Shown here piece after piece: positions 1-11,911 of a DNA stretch of 64,000 bases. The notes under the pieces were generated by a model. The model worked only from the letters and a program-made list of their open reading frames with translations, was not told the DNA's origin and made no database searches. How positions within the stretch are numbered: the first letter of the stretch is position 1; each line of letters starts with the position of its first letter. The stretch covers positions 558,001 to 622,000 of the forward strand of contig OX637628.1 in the NCBI GenBank assembly GCA_951802195.1, in the 5' to 3' direction. The DNA comes from Tausonia pullulans. Lineage: Eukaryota > Basidiomycota > Tremellomycetes > Cystofilobasidiales > Mrakiaceae. The position numbers and the translations under genes are program-made.

Positions 1-1391
1 TCCATCCGTCCTGCTCGGTCCCTGTGAAGAGGACGGGCCGGCAGTCGTGTCCTGCGGCGACAATGGACGTCGCAGAGACCCAGATGAGAGAGACGTAGGG
101 GAGGGAAGGGGTCCGGATCGCATGGACGGCCGAGGGGGGCTGATCGGGACCAGAGGGGTAGACGATGGTGATGGAGGAGTCGTGGCCTGGAGCCCAAGAA
201 GAAGAGACGAGTGAGATGGGGAGAGAGGAACAGCAGGTTCAAGTAGCATGATGACGGACCACAGTAGGCGAGCGCGTCACCGTTGGGCGAGAATGCGACA
301 TCATGGACCCATCCACCAGAAGGCGATCCCCACTCGCCACAGACGGCGTTGAAGGGGAGCTTGGCACCCCAGATGTTAGCTTGGGGCCTAAGGAGAGAAG
401 CAGAGAAGGAGAAGTAGCGTTAGTTCATGAGTGATAGAAGTAGAGTAGAGGAAGCGACAAGAGCGCCCGATGCTTCCTTCTCTCCTAACTGCTAGGAAAG
501 ACGACGACACACCTGCTCTCGATGTCCTTGATCCACGCCGAAAAGACGCGAGCCTTCATGTCGGCCGACCCGGCGGCAAGGAGGATGTTGTTCGGGTGCC
601 AGTCGACTGAGAGGACGGTCGACCGGATGGGCTTCTTGAGGTGCTTAGCGACCCACCAGTTGTTCTCCTCATCGAATGAGCAGACGGCGATGGCCCTGGG
701 ATTAGCCATCGAGTTAGGTCCACGGTCAGCGATGTCGAGGCGCGACTTCGGCAGAATGGATAACGACGACCAGCGCCTGGCTTGCAGCAGGCGTTGCCGC
801 CCTTCGACGACCAACGACTCACCTCGCACCTGTGGAAACGGCAAACTTGTCCTCGTTCGGGGACCATTTGACGCCCGTCGCAGCCCTGTTGATCCTCAAG
901 AGGACGAGCGTCGGCTTCCAGACGCCCTCGGGCGAGCGGGACCAAACGTAAGCGTTGCGGTCCTGCGAGCAGGTGACGATGCGATTCGTGTTGGGCGCCC
1001 AGTCAATGGCGGTGATGAGCTTGTCGTGCTACAGTGCCAAATGGGTGGGGGGTTCAGCGTCTCCAATTAAGAGAGCAAATGAGAGCGGGGGGAAAGAACC
1101 TCGGCGAGGGTGTCAGTCAGCTCGAAGCCAGACGCGGTCCGAGTGTAGATCTTGGCCACGTTGCTGTGCTCGCAGACGACGACCTCTGCGCGACCGATCA
1201 TGCTACATGTCAGTGGCTAGTTTTGATGAGGTGACCGAGTTCGTTCAGGCACGCACGCGAACGGTCAGGCGAGAAGGCGTGGGCCGTGAGGGGTCCGTTG
1301 GAGAGATGGAAGCTGGGGGGAGGGGAGTCAGCAGTTGTCGTCCTCTCAACTCAAAGAGGCGAGGCAGAGCTCACACTTCGGGGGATGTCAT
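1..1391 (-). CDS. ARPC1: Arp2/3 complex subunit 1 (p40/ARPC1, WD40), 3' end missing
   Basis: WD40 beta-propeller subunit of the Arp2/3 complex, which nucleates branched actin at endocytic patches. The minus strand carries the family block [16 protein letters not shown] followed by [16 protein letters not shown] and the AWIKDIES region (about 850-500). Near the left edge GHDCRPVLF begins the last part, so the C-terminus lies outside the window. Start chosen by splicing: a 17-nt first coding exon (1391-1375) reads MTSPEV and joins at 1312 to [19 protein letters not shown], then through a second intron (GTGCCTGAAC...CATGTAG) to [15 protein letters not shown]. This matches the usual ARPC1 N-terminus in length and pattern. 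The gene has at least five exons. Identity is near certain; exact inner exon borders were read by eye. Confidence 0.92.
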
Positions 1392-1802
1392 GGTGAGAGG
1401 GGGTATGTGCGAGGACTCTAGCAGTCGACTCTGTAAGACAAGAGAGCGAGAGGGGATGGAGGTTGGGAGGAAGGAGAGGCTATCCGGGCGAGAGCGAAGG
1501 AGGGAGGCATCACCTCCGCGTCACCGCAAGACGACGCCGTCGTCCCCTTGGTGACGGGGGTCTCGGTTTGGGCAAGCCAGCTGCAATTTCGCAGCGCGCC
1601 GTTTTCAGAATGAATGAAAAAGGGACAGCAGTCCTCATCGGATATGGAGCATAATGACAATCGGCAGTCGCAAGAGGAGATAGCAAAACAAGACAACCTC
1701 GAACTCATTGGAAACTGGCAAACGAAAGAAAACGAGGACAAGGCGAAAGATACAGATACAGCGAAGGAGCAGAGAGAAGATAACCGCGAAGAGAAAAATC
1801 AT
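1392..1802. promoter_or_regulatory. ARPC1 upstream region / PhoD-like 3' flank
   Basis: 411 bp between two minus-strand genes. It holds the ARPC1 promoter and 5' leader and the terminator side of the phosphatase gene. The sequence is purine-rich on the plus strand (GAGAG/GAAAG stretches). I see no convincing ORF, tRNA or repeat. Confidence 0.5.
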
Positions 1803-4800
1803 TCAATCAGCCCAGAGCGGGGGAGGCGCCGAGATGGGGTACCCCTTGCTCTCGCCATCGCCCTGCTTGATCTCGACGCGGATGTCGAACTGAAGCTCTC
1901 CGTTCGGGAGGAAGTCAACCTGGGTCCAATCTGAAGTAATCACCGGTCAGCGAATTGCAGAGAGCGCAAGACTTAAGGGATGGCATGTACTCCTCCGACC
2001 GAGGACACTCTGGTCTTTGAGCTCCTTGCCGTCGGTGTCGTGAGTGAAGATCGGCTCCATCTCCTCCTCGGTGTGACAATCTGATTGTTTGTTTGGGTAA
2101 GTAATAGAAACATGAGGCAGGCAACGGAGAAGCGGTGGGAAGGGTGAAGAGCCAACACACAGTGCATCGTCTTATGTGTCCTTCGGCCGAGCTTAGAGAC
2201 CAACGACGAGACAAGAGGAGGAGGAGGCGTATTAACGATGGCCGAGCTACAGTCGAACCGCCCGCGTCAGCCTCAGTTCACTCCATCACAAACCACCATC
2301 GAGACCATACTCACGTGACAATCTGAAGCATATACTTCGGATCATGCGCCTTGTCGAGCCGCTTCCGCCTTATGCCCTCCGGCGAGGAGTAGAAGAACGC
2401 AACGGCCGCGCAGTGAACGTCGCCGGAGAGGAATGAGATGCGCACGTGCTGCTCTCGGGCGATGCGTTGCGTTTGCTCAACGAGCCAGTTGCGCTGAGGT
2501 CAAAACAGGGTTTGAGTCACCTTTCCTAGCAGGTGATAGAGGGAAAACTGGGACACACCTCCTTTTTGTGGTGGCCTGCGCACCAGTGGTCGTTGAGGTC
2601 ATCGAGGAGCTCGGCCTCCTTGTTGAACTGTCTTACGGATCCGCGATCAGTTAAAGAAGAGCAGGGCAAACGATAGAAGTTCTGTACCTTGTTGACGAAC
2701 CCGGGCATGATGCCGACCTTATTGAGTGCAAAGACGGGGTTGAAAGTTGAGTCGAGCGCCTTCTCCAGGAAGTTCATGCGGGCTGTTAATGGAAGGAAAT
2801 GTCAGCGCAAGCTTCCGCACTTTCCATTGTCCATGACTTCACGGTAAGCGATGGGAATGCCGAGCTGGAAAACGATGTGCTTGACCGTCCTGGGCAGGCC
2901 GGCGACGGCCTTCCAGACGCGGTCGTACGTCGTTTGAGAGCAGACGAGGTCCCTCTTGCGCTCAGCACTGGGATCAAACGCGATTCGTTAACAAACATGA
3001 TGCAGAAAGATAGTGACAAGAACTTCGACGCACCGGCAGTCGAGGAGGACCATGGCGACCTCAGGGCCAAAGTAGACGAGCAGCGAATGGTTGGGGAAGG
3101 GGATCCAAGGGCTGAGGCGTGAAAGCAGGGACTGGTTAAAGGCATTCTCAAGAAAGCAAGTCACATCACGAACATACCCCTCGCCTCCGATGATCATGGA
3201 CTTCATGTAGTGCGGCTTCTCGTAATTAGTGCCGTCGACGGCGTCGACCGTGAAGAGCTGGAAGAGGAGGAACCAGAAGTACCCACGCGAGCCGATATGG
3301 CTGAATATCGGCGACTGCTGAAGTTCATCTGGGTAGGAGCCGAAGCCGTCGATGAGGTCGTGGTCGTCGAGCATGTTGACCATCGGGATCGTCGCGTTGG
3401 CGAGGCCGAAGGCGCCGGCGCGGAACTGGGGGGAGGGGGGAGTTTCAGTGGATACGTCACTTAGCAGCTGACGCTAAAAAAACATACAATCTTGCAGTAG
3501 TGGCTGAAGTAGTAGCGGTCGATAGCGAACTGGATCTCGTCCGTGAGCGGCATCGCCATCTTCTCGGCAGCCGTGTACTTTTGGCCGGCGTTAATCCATT
3601 CCTGGAGCTCGGGCTCATACGTCAAAGAGTCACAGTAGATCTGGTCGCCTCCGCCGACCATGCAGTGAAACCTGGGAAAGAGAAAGCACGATGAGCGCTG
3701 GTGGTCCCCTCCCTCAGCAGCCGAAAGGCGATACGAACGGTTTCTCGGCGTGCTTCTCTAGCATATCCGTCCACATAGGATCGTAGCCATTATCAAACTT
3801 CTCCTTGTTGTAAAACTTGGTGGCATGAAGAGGAATGGTCAGACTGGTGAGGCGAGACGAATAAAAGGTTGCGGCAAGTACCACCAACCTGCTCCATGTC
3901 GACTCCGCCCGAGAATCCGTTGCACGAGTGCGCCGACCAGCGGAGGTTCCTGTTGGTCCATGATTCGTGGTCGTGCTCAGTCAGTCAGGAAGCGACCTCA
4001 CAACGAGCGCGCGTCTACGCTGCACGCACTCTCCGACTCCCGGGATATGGAAGTGAAGCTTGGTGCCGTGGTTGACACGGTAACGGATTTTGGTGGTCAC
4101 GGGGCCAAGGGGCACCTCGATCTTGAAGCGGGTGAACGTGAAGGTGCCCTGGAGTAATAGGTTTATGCAGCATCAGTTCCCCTGTCGAACAAGTACACGA
4201 TCTCTACACACACCTGAGGCCCGTGGTAGACATAGATGACCTCACCCTCCACCCGCTTAGTAGGTTTCTCCCCGTCCCAATTGTGGGAGAGACCCGCCAT
4301 GTTAGAAGTGAGACCGTCGACACTGTCGCCCTGGTCCCAAAAAAGGGTGAGCTCCGGCTGAGGCTCATAGATCGATCCCGCGTCCGAGGTGACCTTTCAA
4401 TTAGGCAGGCGGCGCAGATCAGCTCCTCGTACATCGTGTCGTGCTCACCGACATACAATCCCAACAGGTCTGTCAGGCTGACACCATTCAGGGAGGAAGA
4501 ACGGGCTGGCAGGACTCACGATCATCGCCGCTCCATGCCATGCCCCATCAGCGACCGTGTGGTAAGCCAACATCGGGCCAGCCATGAACTGGAGATGCGG
4601 GCTCATCGTATCGCGGATCGAATGGTGTCGCTCTCCCACGCCAGGTCGATATGTCACCCCCTCGGCGGCCGCGACGGCGGCCGCGTCTGGCCCGGCGTGA
4701 GAGACGACCGTTTGGGCATCACCGCCAACTTGGGTCGCGCCGGGGATCTCCCCGGGGTTCTGGAGGGGAAAAGAGCTGTCATTGAGACATCTCGCCCAAC

Positions 4801-5050
4801 AGGATCGATGGAGAGAAGAGGGGAGACCACTTACGACCCAAACCGGTGGCCTGTAGTTGGGCACCTCGTAACCTTCCGCTTGAGGCTTAGGAATCGAGAC
4901 CTTCTCCCTCTCCTCAGGAGGAGGAAGGTTCCCCACAGCAGTTTTCTCATCGGGTACGGGCTCGTGGATCATGTGCGGGGCAGGGCCGTTCAGCGGCTCG
5001 ACAGTCTCAACACCGTGCAGCTGGGACGCTTGGGGGTGCGAGCTGAACAT
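1803..5050 (-). CDS. PhoD-like metallophosphatase (large fungal type)
   Basis: Large multi-exon gene for a PhoD-type phosphatase; the family hydrolyses phosphomono- or diesters with a metal centre, but the substrate of the fungal form is unknown. Exons carry family landmarks in order: MVGGGDQIYCDSL (about 3660), MLDDHDLIDGFGSYPDELQ (about 3380-3320), HYMKSMIIGGEGYV (about 3200) and ISFLSGDVHCAAVAFFYSS (about 2440-2390). D and H in these blocks are the expected metal ligands. The last exon ends APPPLWAD then TGA at 1805-1803. The N-terminal exon opens MFSSHPQASQLHGVETVEP at 5050 and is Pro-rich without a signal peptide. An ATG at 5293 could add an exon: its ORF reaches a GTACTAG donor whose splice to ...CTGAAAG is in frame. 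The start is therefore uncertain and the family call is firm. Confidence 0.85.
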
Positions 5051-5293
5051 TGTTGGACTTTCAGCTGGGAGGATATAGAGTGAGAGGTCTAGGTAGAGGA
5101 CTGACTAGTACTTGGCTTGCTGGAGGATGGTTGCATAGGCGGATGGCGCGAGGATAGCAGGGGAGCGGAGCACGGGAGGGAGGAATGATCTGTCGATGAT
5201 CAGCGAACCGAGGGAGGCGACAATCACGGTAGTGCACGGAAGACGACGCACTTGGCGCTCTAAGAGCCTGGCGGCGTGTCCGGGATCATCCAT

Positions 5294-6180
5294 GGTAGTG
5301 GGGAAGTATGTAGGTAGGTATGTGAGGGGTGGATATAAGTTGGGAGCCGAGCGGGGGGGAGGGGGGGGGGAGGCTGGTCGTTTGGAGAAGGACCGCCCGG
5401 AAGAAGAGGGGAGAAGAGCAGAGGGAAGCTTGTCACCTGCTTTCATTCGCGCGCGCTCGCATTCCCGACCCTCGTCGGCGCAGATAAACGGTAGCTTCAC
5501 AGATAGCTCGTCCTGTCAAGTTTACATCCGTCTCCGCAAAAGTCGCCACGTATCTCGCTGCGGTTGCACAATCAGGCAAGAGGGGAGGAAGAAGAGCGAC
5601 AACGACGTTCTTTTGACAGAACCGGTCGGAGCCCCAAGATCCGCTGTTTGTTTCGGAGGGTGCATGACGTGTTCCCTGAAACGGCTACAGGTTAATTCCG
5701 TAATCGCCACTGGTCGATGTCGATCTTTGTTCATCTCATGTGCTCCGCATAGAGCTCAGCCTTCAGCATCTCTTTATAGCCGGGACCGACTGTGCCCCAG
5801 ATGCAAGGGGAGGCGCTTGTGTATGTCAGCGCCGTTTGAGGGTCCTTCAACGACAAGAAACCTCTCGAACCAGTGGCATTGTACATTTTGAGCACTCTGC
5901 ACTGTAGAAACTGTCAAGGATGCGTGAGATGAATCACAAGCACGTGTCACAAAGAGCATAGACGTGATCACGGCTCCAGTTTAAATTACCCTCTCAACCT
6001 GTCTGTCTATTTTCAGGTCGCACAAAGGCGCCACTTGGGGGTCGTTGACTCGAAGTGGAGTTGATGGAATACACTACATTCACAGCTTCTTCGCAAGCGG
6101 AAGATGGAAGATCAATCATAAGGGAAGAAGGAATGATTAAACCAATAAGAAAAGGAGGGAAGCAGCACTGGACTGCTTGC
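5294..6180. promoter_or_regulatory. Intergenic, upstream of PhoD-like gene
   Basis: About 890 bp between the possible first exon of the phosphatase gene and the 3' end of the SRPBCC gene, both on the minus strand. It contains the phosphatase promoter, a G-rich tract at about 5345-5370 and no ORF with support. No tRNA or repeat family was seen. Confidence 0.45.
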
Positions 6181-7129
6181 TTAGACGGAGGAGACGGCCT
6201 TGGCGAGGTCGGCGAGAGCCTCCTGACGCTTGAAGCGGGCATCCTCGATGACACCGGCGTCTGAAGAGGAAAGGAGTGGAGAGCATAGCGAGGGCCGTAG
6301 AGGTGTCATCAGAAGGAGGATCGTGTTCAAAATCGAGCGGAGGAGTTGCGGCGCGTACCGGCATCAGAGGAAAAGTTGGCGGACCACTGGATGTAGGTCT
6401 GACCAGCCTGGGGACCAGAAGTGATGGGGTAGAGCTACAGGAGCAATGCGAATGGGGGAGAGAGCGGGGTAAGAGGCGGGGTGAAGTCAGAGACGAACGT
6501 GATCGATAGAAATGGTCAGTCGAACGGTAGCTCGCAGACCAGACTGGCCAGACGCACCTGGATGGTCGAGGTGCTCGAGGTGTAGGTAAGCGCTGGCTCA
6601 GAGGCGATAATGGAGTACTTCAAATAGCAGCAAAGTGAGCATGTGCACCGCAGAGCGAGAAAGTGACAGGCCACGGACAGTGATGAAGTGCTTGATCGCC
6701 GAGAACTCCTCCTGCTTGACAGAAAGCGAGGTTCCGTCCTTGAACTTCCAAGTCGAGATGAGGGTCTCGTTGGAGGTGTTGGAATCTGTGGAGAAGCCCC
6801 GAGATCAGAGACAGGAAGAACAGTCAGAAGAGCGACGAGAAAACGCACCGATGGAGGACGATTCGACGGCGGACCACCAGGTGAAGGTGGGAAGCCTGCA
6901 CGAGAGACATGGTTCATCAGCTGCTGCTCTCTCCGTCGAGATCCACCGAGAGGGGCCCGCTCACTTGATGAGATGCCAAACCTTGGCAAGAGGAGCGGGG
7001 ATGACAGCCGACTCAACGACCTGGAGGGACGACGGAGGTCAGAGGGAGCGGGAGGAAGGAAAGTGATGTGGTTGAAGACGAAAGAAGTCCCGAACGGACC
7101 GAGGTGGAGGTGGGGATAGTGGAGGCCAT
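6181..7129 (-). CDS. SRPBCC / Bet v1-like (START-fold) protein
   Basis: Small protein of the SRPBCC (polyketide cyclase, Bet v1-like) superfamily, whose members bind hydrophobic ligands in a deep pocket; the ligand here cannot be told. The minus strand starts at ATG 7129 (MASTIPTSTS) and splices to VVESAVIPAPLAKVWHLIK, then LPTFTWWSAVESSSI. Next comes NETLISTWKFKDGTSLSVKQ, then ITSGPQAGQTYIQWSANFSS, ending LADLAKAVSSV with TAA at 6183-6181. The pattern 'V-x-S-x-x-I-x-A-P-x-x-x-V-W' is the classic opening of the fold. Six short exons give about 160 residues, the usual size for a single-domain member. No signal peptide or TM segment, so probably cytosolic. It shares its upstream region with the divergent RCR-like gene. 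Confidence 0.75.
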
Positions 7130-7817
7130 GGTGGATGGAGCAAACTTAGAGCGGGAAGATAAAGGTGGTTGGATGATGGATGATGGATGATGGAGAATGA
7201 GGAGGGAGAACGTCTTCTGACGCAAGCCGCCTCTGCGTATGGGCCTCAGGACAGGGAGGCGAACAGCGACCCGTCATCTATCCCTCAACCTCCACCATCA
7301 CCTTGCGTCTTAAAAGGTAAATAACCATCTCTCCAGCCTGAATAAAGGATCTCTATCCTTGGACGCTGTCGATACACCGATGATCCTATCCTGTTGCACT
7401 GTGTAGCTAGAGAGGAGTTTCTGCGTCTGCTGGTAGCAAGTCTTGCAGGGATGGAAAAGGGAATCGGAGCTGCCAGAGCACGAGGTTTAAAGAAAGCACT
7501 GCGAGAGGGTCTTGCAGCGCGGCCTTCACTCGCAGCCAGTCTCAAGCAGAAATACCAGCTTCTTGTGCATGTGTTCTTTCCAAGAAATCGTCACGCATCA
7601 TAGCCCGTATCGACTCCGCCTTCCTGCATCTCCTTCTCCTGTGATGCATGCTGTGCAACTAAAGGGGGCCCACGTCATGCATCGACGCATTTGGTTATGC
7701 CAAGAATTGCTGCCGCAGTCTCGGCCGGCAGGGCGAATGAGCCGCGGCGGGGAAACTGCAAGGGATCAACTGTTTCCTACTTCCCGTTCCCAACAACCAC
7801 CATCTATCCACCCTATC
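7130..7817. promoter_or_regulatory. Divergent promoter region
   Basis: About 690 bp between divergently transcribed genes (SRPBCC minus, RCR-like plus). It holds a GATGGATGATGGATGATGG micro-repeat at about 7170-7195, probably in the SRPBCC 5' leader. No ORF is supported. Confidence 0.5.
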
Positions 7818-8997
7818 ATGCCCGTCCTTCCCGCCGACACTCGCGAAATTTCCAAGCGCTACTACTGTTACGGTTGTGAGTGTCCAGTCTGTTTGTGATT
7901 CTTCTTTGGACGTGTGCTGACTCGTCATCCTGTTTACCTCACCCAGACGTAAGCCCAGGCGCCGCCTCTCTTACATTCCCTTGCCAACCAACCTCTCGCT
8001 GACTTCGATCGCCTCTCTCGAAGAACTGCTACGGAGACAGAGGTCTTACTCGCGCAGCCCGCATCGGAATCGGAATCGCCGCTGCCGTCGCCTTGTGAGT
8101 CCAGATAGCCCGCCTGCCCCCTCCGACGAGCAAGAGCAGTGGATTTCCTCCTCGAAGTCTTCTGCCCGGCCAGCCGAGCTCGACTCCACTCCCCTTCGAG
8201 GCTGTTCGAAGTCCTATCCGTTATTCTTTCTAATTAGAAAGCGGAGCTAGGCGGAGAATGTCATCAAGCCTCTCATTCTCTTGCAGAAAGAGAGCGAGCG
8301 ACCCTCCAAGGCGCAAACGTCATTGTCCTTGCCCTCGCTTCGCCCTCCCTCTATTTCAGAACAGGAATCACTAACGTCTTTCCCCTCCTTGCCCAGAGTC
8401 CTCCTTATCTTCCTCCTATTTTTCGTCCGCCAGCGCCGTGTACGCCGCCAGAACGTCCTTTATGCCCAACAGCAGCAGGCGGCGCTCCAGCCACAGCAGC
8501 AATATGGCCAGCCACAGCAGCCGGGGATGATGCAGCATCAGAGCAGTGGTTTCGTTCCCCAGCAGTCGTACGGCCAGACTGGGCACCAGAACAGCAGCTA
8601 CGGGATGGGTCAGCCGGGACAGTACAATCCAGGTGCGTACTCTCGATTTGTCTTGGCGGAGCGCTCGCTGACTTTCCCCTGCCTTCTTTTCCCTTGGCTT
8701 GCCTGCTTGCTGTCATTGGTTGCCGTCCGCAGCCACCCAACAGTATGACGGTGTGGTTCCTCCCCCTCCCTCATACCAGGGCGGCCCGATGGGAAATCAG
8801 TACGCTCCGTGAGTCTGACCCCCTGGCGGTGAAGTGGTCATCCAGTAGCTGAATTCGTCATCTATCTTTGCCTCAGTCCCCCGGGCGCTCCCCCCATGAC
8901 GACCGAACAGCGCGAGCAGGCGCAGCACGACGAGAACCTCCGTCTACAGGGTCAGCAGCAGTACGTTCCCCCGGCTGGTACTCCTCCGGCCAAATGA
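7818..8997 (+). CDS. RCR-like single-pass membrane protein, Gln/Pro-rich tail
   Basis: Short protein with a Cys/Tyr-rich N-terminus, one membrane helix and a Gln/Pro/Gly-rich tail, the layout of fungal Rcr1-like proteins (chitin deposition, plasma-membrane turnover); the family call is tentative. Exon 1 (7818-7875) reads MPVLPADTREISKRYYCYG. The next firm exon begins at 8024 with NCYGDRGLTRAARIGIGIA, running into the hydrophobic stretch and then RQRRVRRQN as stop-transfer. The tail has QQQQ, YGQPQQPGMM, QQYDGVVPPPPSYQ and ends PPAGTPPAK with TGA at 8995-8997. Exon 1 ends in phase 1 and exon 3 starts in phase 0. A 2-nt exon 'AC' (7947-7948), flanked by CACCCAG and GTAAGCCCAG, restores frame and gives Tyr. 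The Cys-rich side is probably lumenal/extracellular. Confidence 0.65.
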
Positions 8998-9579
8998 TCG
9001 GTAGATTCGCCCCAGCCCTCTTCATCGGAATGTCATCCCCTTCGCCCTTCATGGTTTTTTTGATCCCCTCACGTCCTTTACTAAACACGAATTCCATTAA
9101 ACCTACTACTGCTGTTTCGATAAAGACGCACGTCCGTCTCCTTGCTTTCATCTGTAATGATACGACCTGCTTTTTTAGAGGAGCGCGCCCAGTCCAGAGA
9201 GAGATGACCAGTCATTGCCATCGCCGTCGACATCTCTTGGTTGTCTTGACGGAGAAGTTATGAGATGTCATGTATGCCAGGATGTGGGTGAAGACATCCG
9301 GTCGTTGCCAAGGCCTCTGGTCACCAAGGTCGGACCTCGCTGGAGGTCGCCCCCACGCTTCGTCGCCTCCCCTCTTCGCGATCACCCTCAACCTCCAACT
9401 CATCCCACCTCAACCTCTCGTTCATTCCTCGATCTCTTCCCTTTCCTTTCCCCTCTCCCTTCTCCCTTCCGTATCTCGTCCTCAAGTCGGTCACTTCCCT
9501 TCGGTACTTCCAATCTCAAAGTCCCATCTAGCTCACCCCTGGCCCGCTGCTCCTCCAGCTCTCCCTCTCAAACCGTCAG
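8998..9579. other. Intergenic between RCR-like gene and PRE4
   Basis: About 580 bp between two plus-strand genes, carrying the 3' UTR of the first and the promoter of PRE4. The last 200 bp are pyrimidine-rich (CTCTTCCCTTTCC type), common upstream of genes in this window. No ORF or RNA gene is supported. Confidence 0.45.
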
Positions 9580-11668
9580 ATGGACCACTTTCCGACCTCC
9601 TGGGGCCGCCCGCGCAATGAGTCCGCCCAGGACATGTACAATGCGACCCCGCTCTACCGAGGCCAGGACTGGGGCGCCCAGGCGTTCGGCGGCGCGACCC
9701 ACCATGCGGTTGAGGGCGCGAACGAGCACACGCAGTAAGTCATCGGAATTCCTTTACTCCTCCGAGCGATTGCGCGGTTCGTTCGACATGACGCGCTCTC
9801 TACGGGCGAGATTCCGCTTTTGGCATGCGACGAACGATATGTATACCTCGGGGCCTTGTGCGTCGTCGTCGGTGGGAGCGGGCGCGTCCGCGACAAAGCG
9901 TGTGACGGGGACGATGCGACGTCAGCCCCGTCGTGGAGGCGCGCGATCTTGCTGCTGCTTGCTTGTTTGATAGCGCCCTCCACACGCATAGTCGCCGAGG
10001 TCCGGTCTGTTTGAGCGATCTCTCCTCCAGATACCTACATTAGACATGCCAGAGTCGAGTGTTCGACGGGCGCTGTCTGTCTCCCCCCGAGCAGGACAGT
10101 GCCCCCCTCCCTCTCTCTTCTCCTTTCTCCCCACGCCGAAAGTCCCCTTGTTCGAGCTGGAGACTTCACGCCCCCATGCTCAGCTCGATGAGTGAGGACC
10201 TGGATACGCTCGTCCGCGATCTTCCTTACCTCCTCCCCCCCCTCTCTCGCTTGGTCGCGTCGCAGTCCGTCGATCGGCGCTGTTTGGCCTCTCGCCTACT
10301 CTGGCTCGAGGGTAGAGGCTCGACCAGCCCGTATACGAGCGCGGATGAGCCCTGGGTGACACCCTCGAGCGGATTGAGAAGCGAGCAGACGCGTTGTCCT
10401 CGTTTGTTGACGAGAGGCTGGCCTGGGGGAAGGTAGATCGACGAGTGTCGGCCAGATTGATTTACAGACTCGTGAGGCGTGGTTTGGCTCTTTCCTCTTG
10501 AGAGATTGTCGGAACGGGGCCACTGCTCCGGTCTCACATATCCAGCTCTCCTCATGACGTGTTTCGCCGAGATGGAACGCGCTCGCTCGAGACGACGACG
10601 CGCCTCGTCCTCTTCAACTTGCCCTGCTCCATGACCAGTCGTCGTTAACCACTTATTTCTCCCTCGCTCTAGATCCCCGATCGTCACGGGCACCTCGGTC
10701 CTCGCGCTCAAGTTCAAAGACGGCATCATGATGTCGGCCGACACGCTCGCCTCATATGGCTCGCTCGCTCGGTTCAAGGACGTCCAGAGGCTCAAGCCCG
10801 TCGGTGATTATACTGTCGTCGGCGCCGGCGGAGATATGAGCGATTTCCAATACGTGGAGAAGTTGCTTGAGAGTGCGATGTGCGTCGTGGTGACTTGGCG
10901 TGATCTGGAGGTGGATAGACGCTGACGAAGCGCGCGCGTGTCCGTTTGTCCAGCATCGGCGAGTCTAACTCAAGCGATGGGCACACGCTCGGCCCGAAGG
11001 AGATCTACAGCTACCTCCGGGAGGTCATGTACGCTCGGCGGAGCAAAATGAACCCGCTCTGGAACACGTTCCTTGTCGGTGGCGTCAGGAAGGGGGAGAG
11101 GTGAGTCTCAGAGGCGAGGACGAGCGTTTCAGATGGCTGAGCCGAGTGACGCTACTGCTGCTCAGGTTTCTGGGATACGTCGACCTCATCGGCACTACCT
11201 ATACGTCCTCAACAATCGCGACTGGATATGGAGCTTACATGTGCGTTGAGTTTGTGAGCCCATCCCTCGGCAGAGCTTCGACTGACGACTTCACACTCCT
11301 GTAGTGCTCAGCCTCTACTCCGAAAGGCCGTCGAGGGCCGCGAGGACACACTTACGCGCGAGGAGGCCGAGGCGATCCTCGTCGAGTGCATGAAGGTCCT
11401 CTACTACCGTGACGCTCGGTCGCTCAACAAGGTCCGCGCACTCCTTTTCCCTCCTTCCCCTCTCTCTTTTTGTTTTGTTTTATTTTTGTTGTTGATGCTG
11501 ACATAGTCGCTCATCTCATCATCCTGACTTCCTGCTTCCCCCCTCCCCTTCTAGTTCCAAATCGCGACAGTCACGGCTGACGGTGTCGATATCTCGGAGA
11601 CGAAGAGCGCAAAGACCGAGTGGGCCTTTGCTGAGGGTCTGCGGGGTTACGGCTCGCAGACGCAGTAA
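9580..11668 (+). CDS. PRE4: 20S proteasome subunit beta7 (Pre4 type)
   Basis: Beta-7 subunit of the 20S proteasome, a non-catalytic beta ring member that helps lock the two half-proteasomes. Exon 1 (9580-9734) encodes the propeptide, MDHFPTSWGRPRNES to ANEHTQ. Exon 2 begins at 10673 with SPIVTGTSVLALKFKDGIMM, then SADTLASYGSLARFKDVQR and PVGDYTVVGAGGDMSDFQYV. Later exons give EIYSYLREVMYARRSKMNPL, NTFLVGGVRKGER, FLGYVDLIGTTYTSSTIATG, LLRKAVEGREDTLTREEAEA and FQIATVTADGVDISETKSA. It ends RGYGSQTQ with TAA at 11666-11668. TGTS in the Pre4 context and the 'YGSL-RF' block are diagnostic. Intron 1 is 938 nt (9735-10672), far longer than the others (about 60-110 nt), and lies just ahead of the mature domain. 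Confidence 0.95.
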
Positions 11669-11911
11669 CAAGCTGTGGTTGACGGATGATGATGGCCGAT
11701 GATTTTTGATTCTCTCGCTCTCTCTTTCTCCCACACCACTTGATCTGCATGCGTAGCAAAGAGGAGCAGAAGGGAGCGCCTTACAGAGACGAAACAGGGG
11801 CTCTCCGATGGTACGGTCGCTCTTAGGGCGCAGGATTCCGTCAAGAGCGTCTCAGAGAATCATGGGTCAAGCGAAGTACGCCCCCTGGCTCGGTCAATCA
11901 ATACACAGAAT

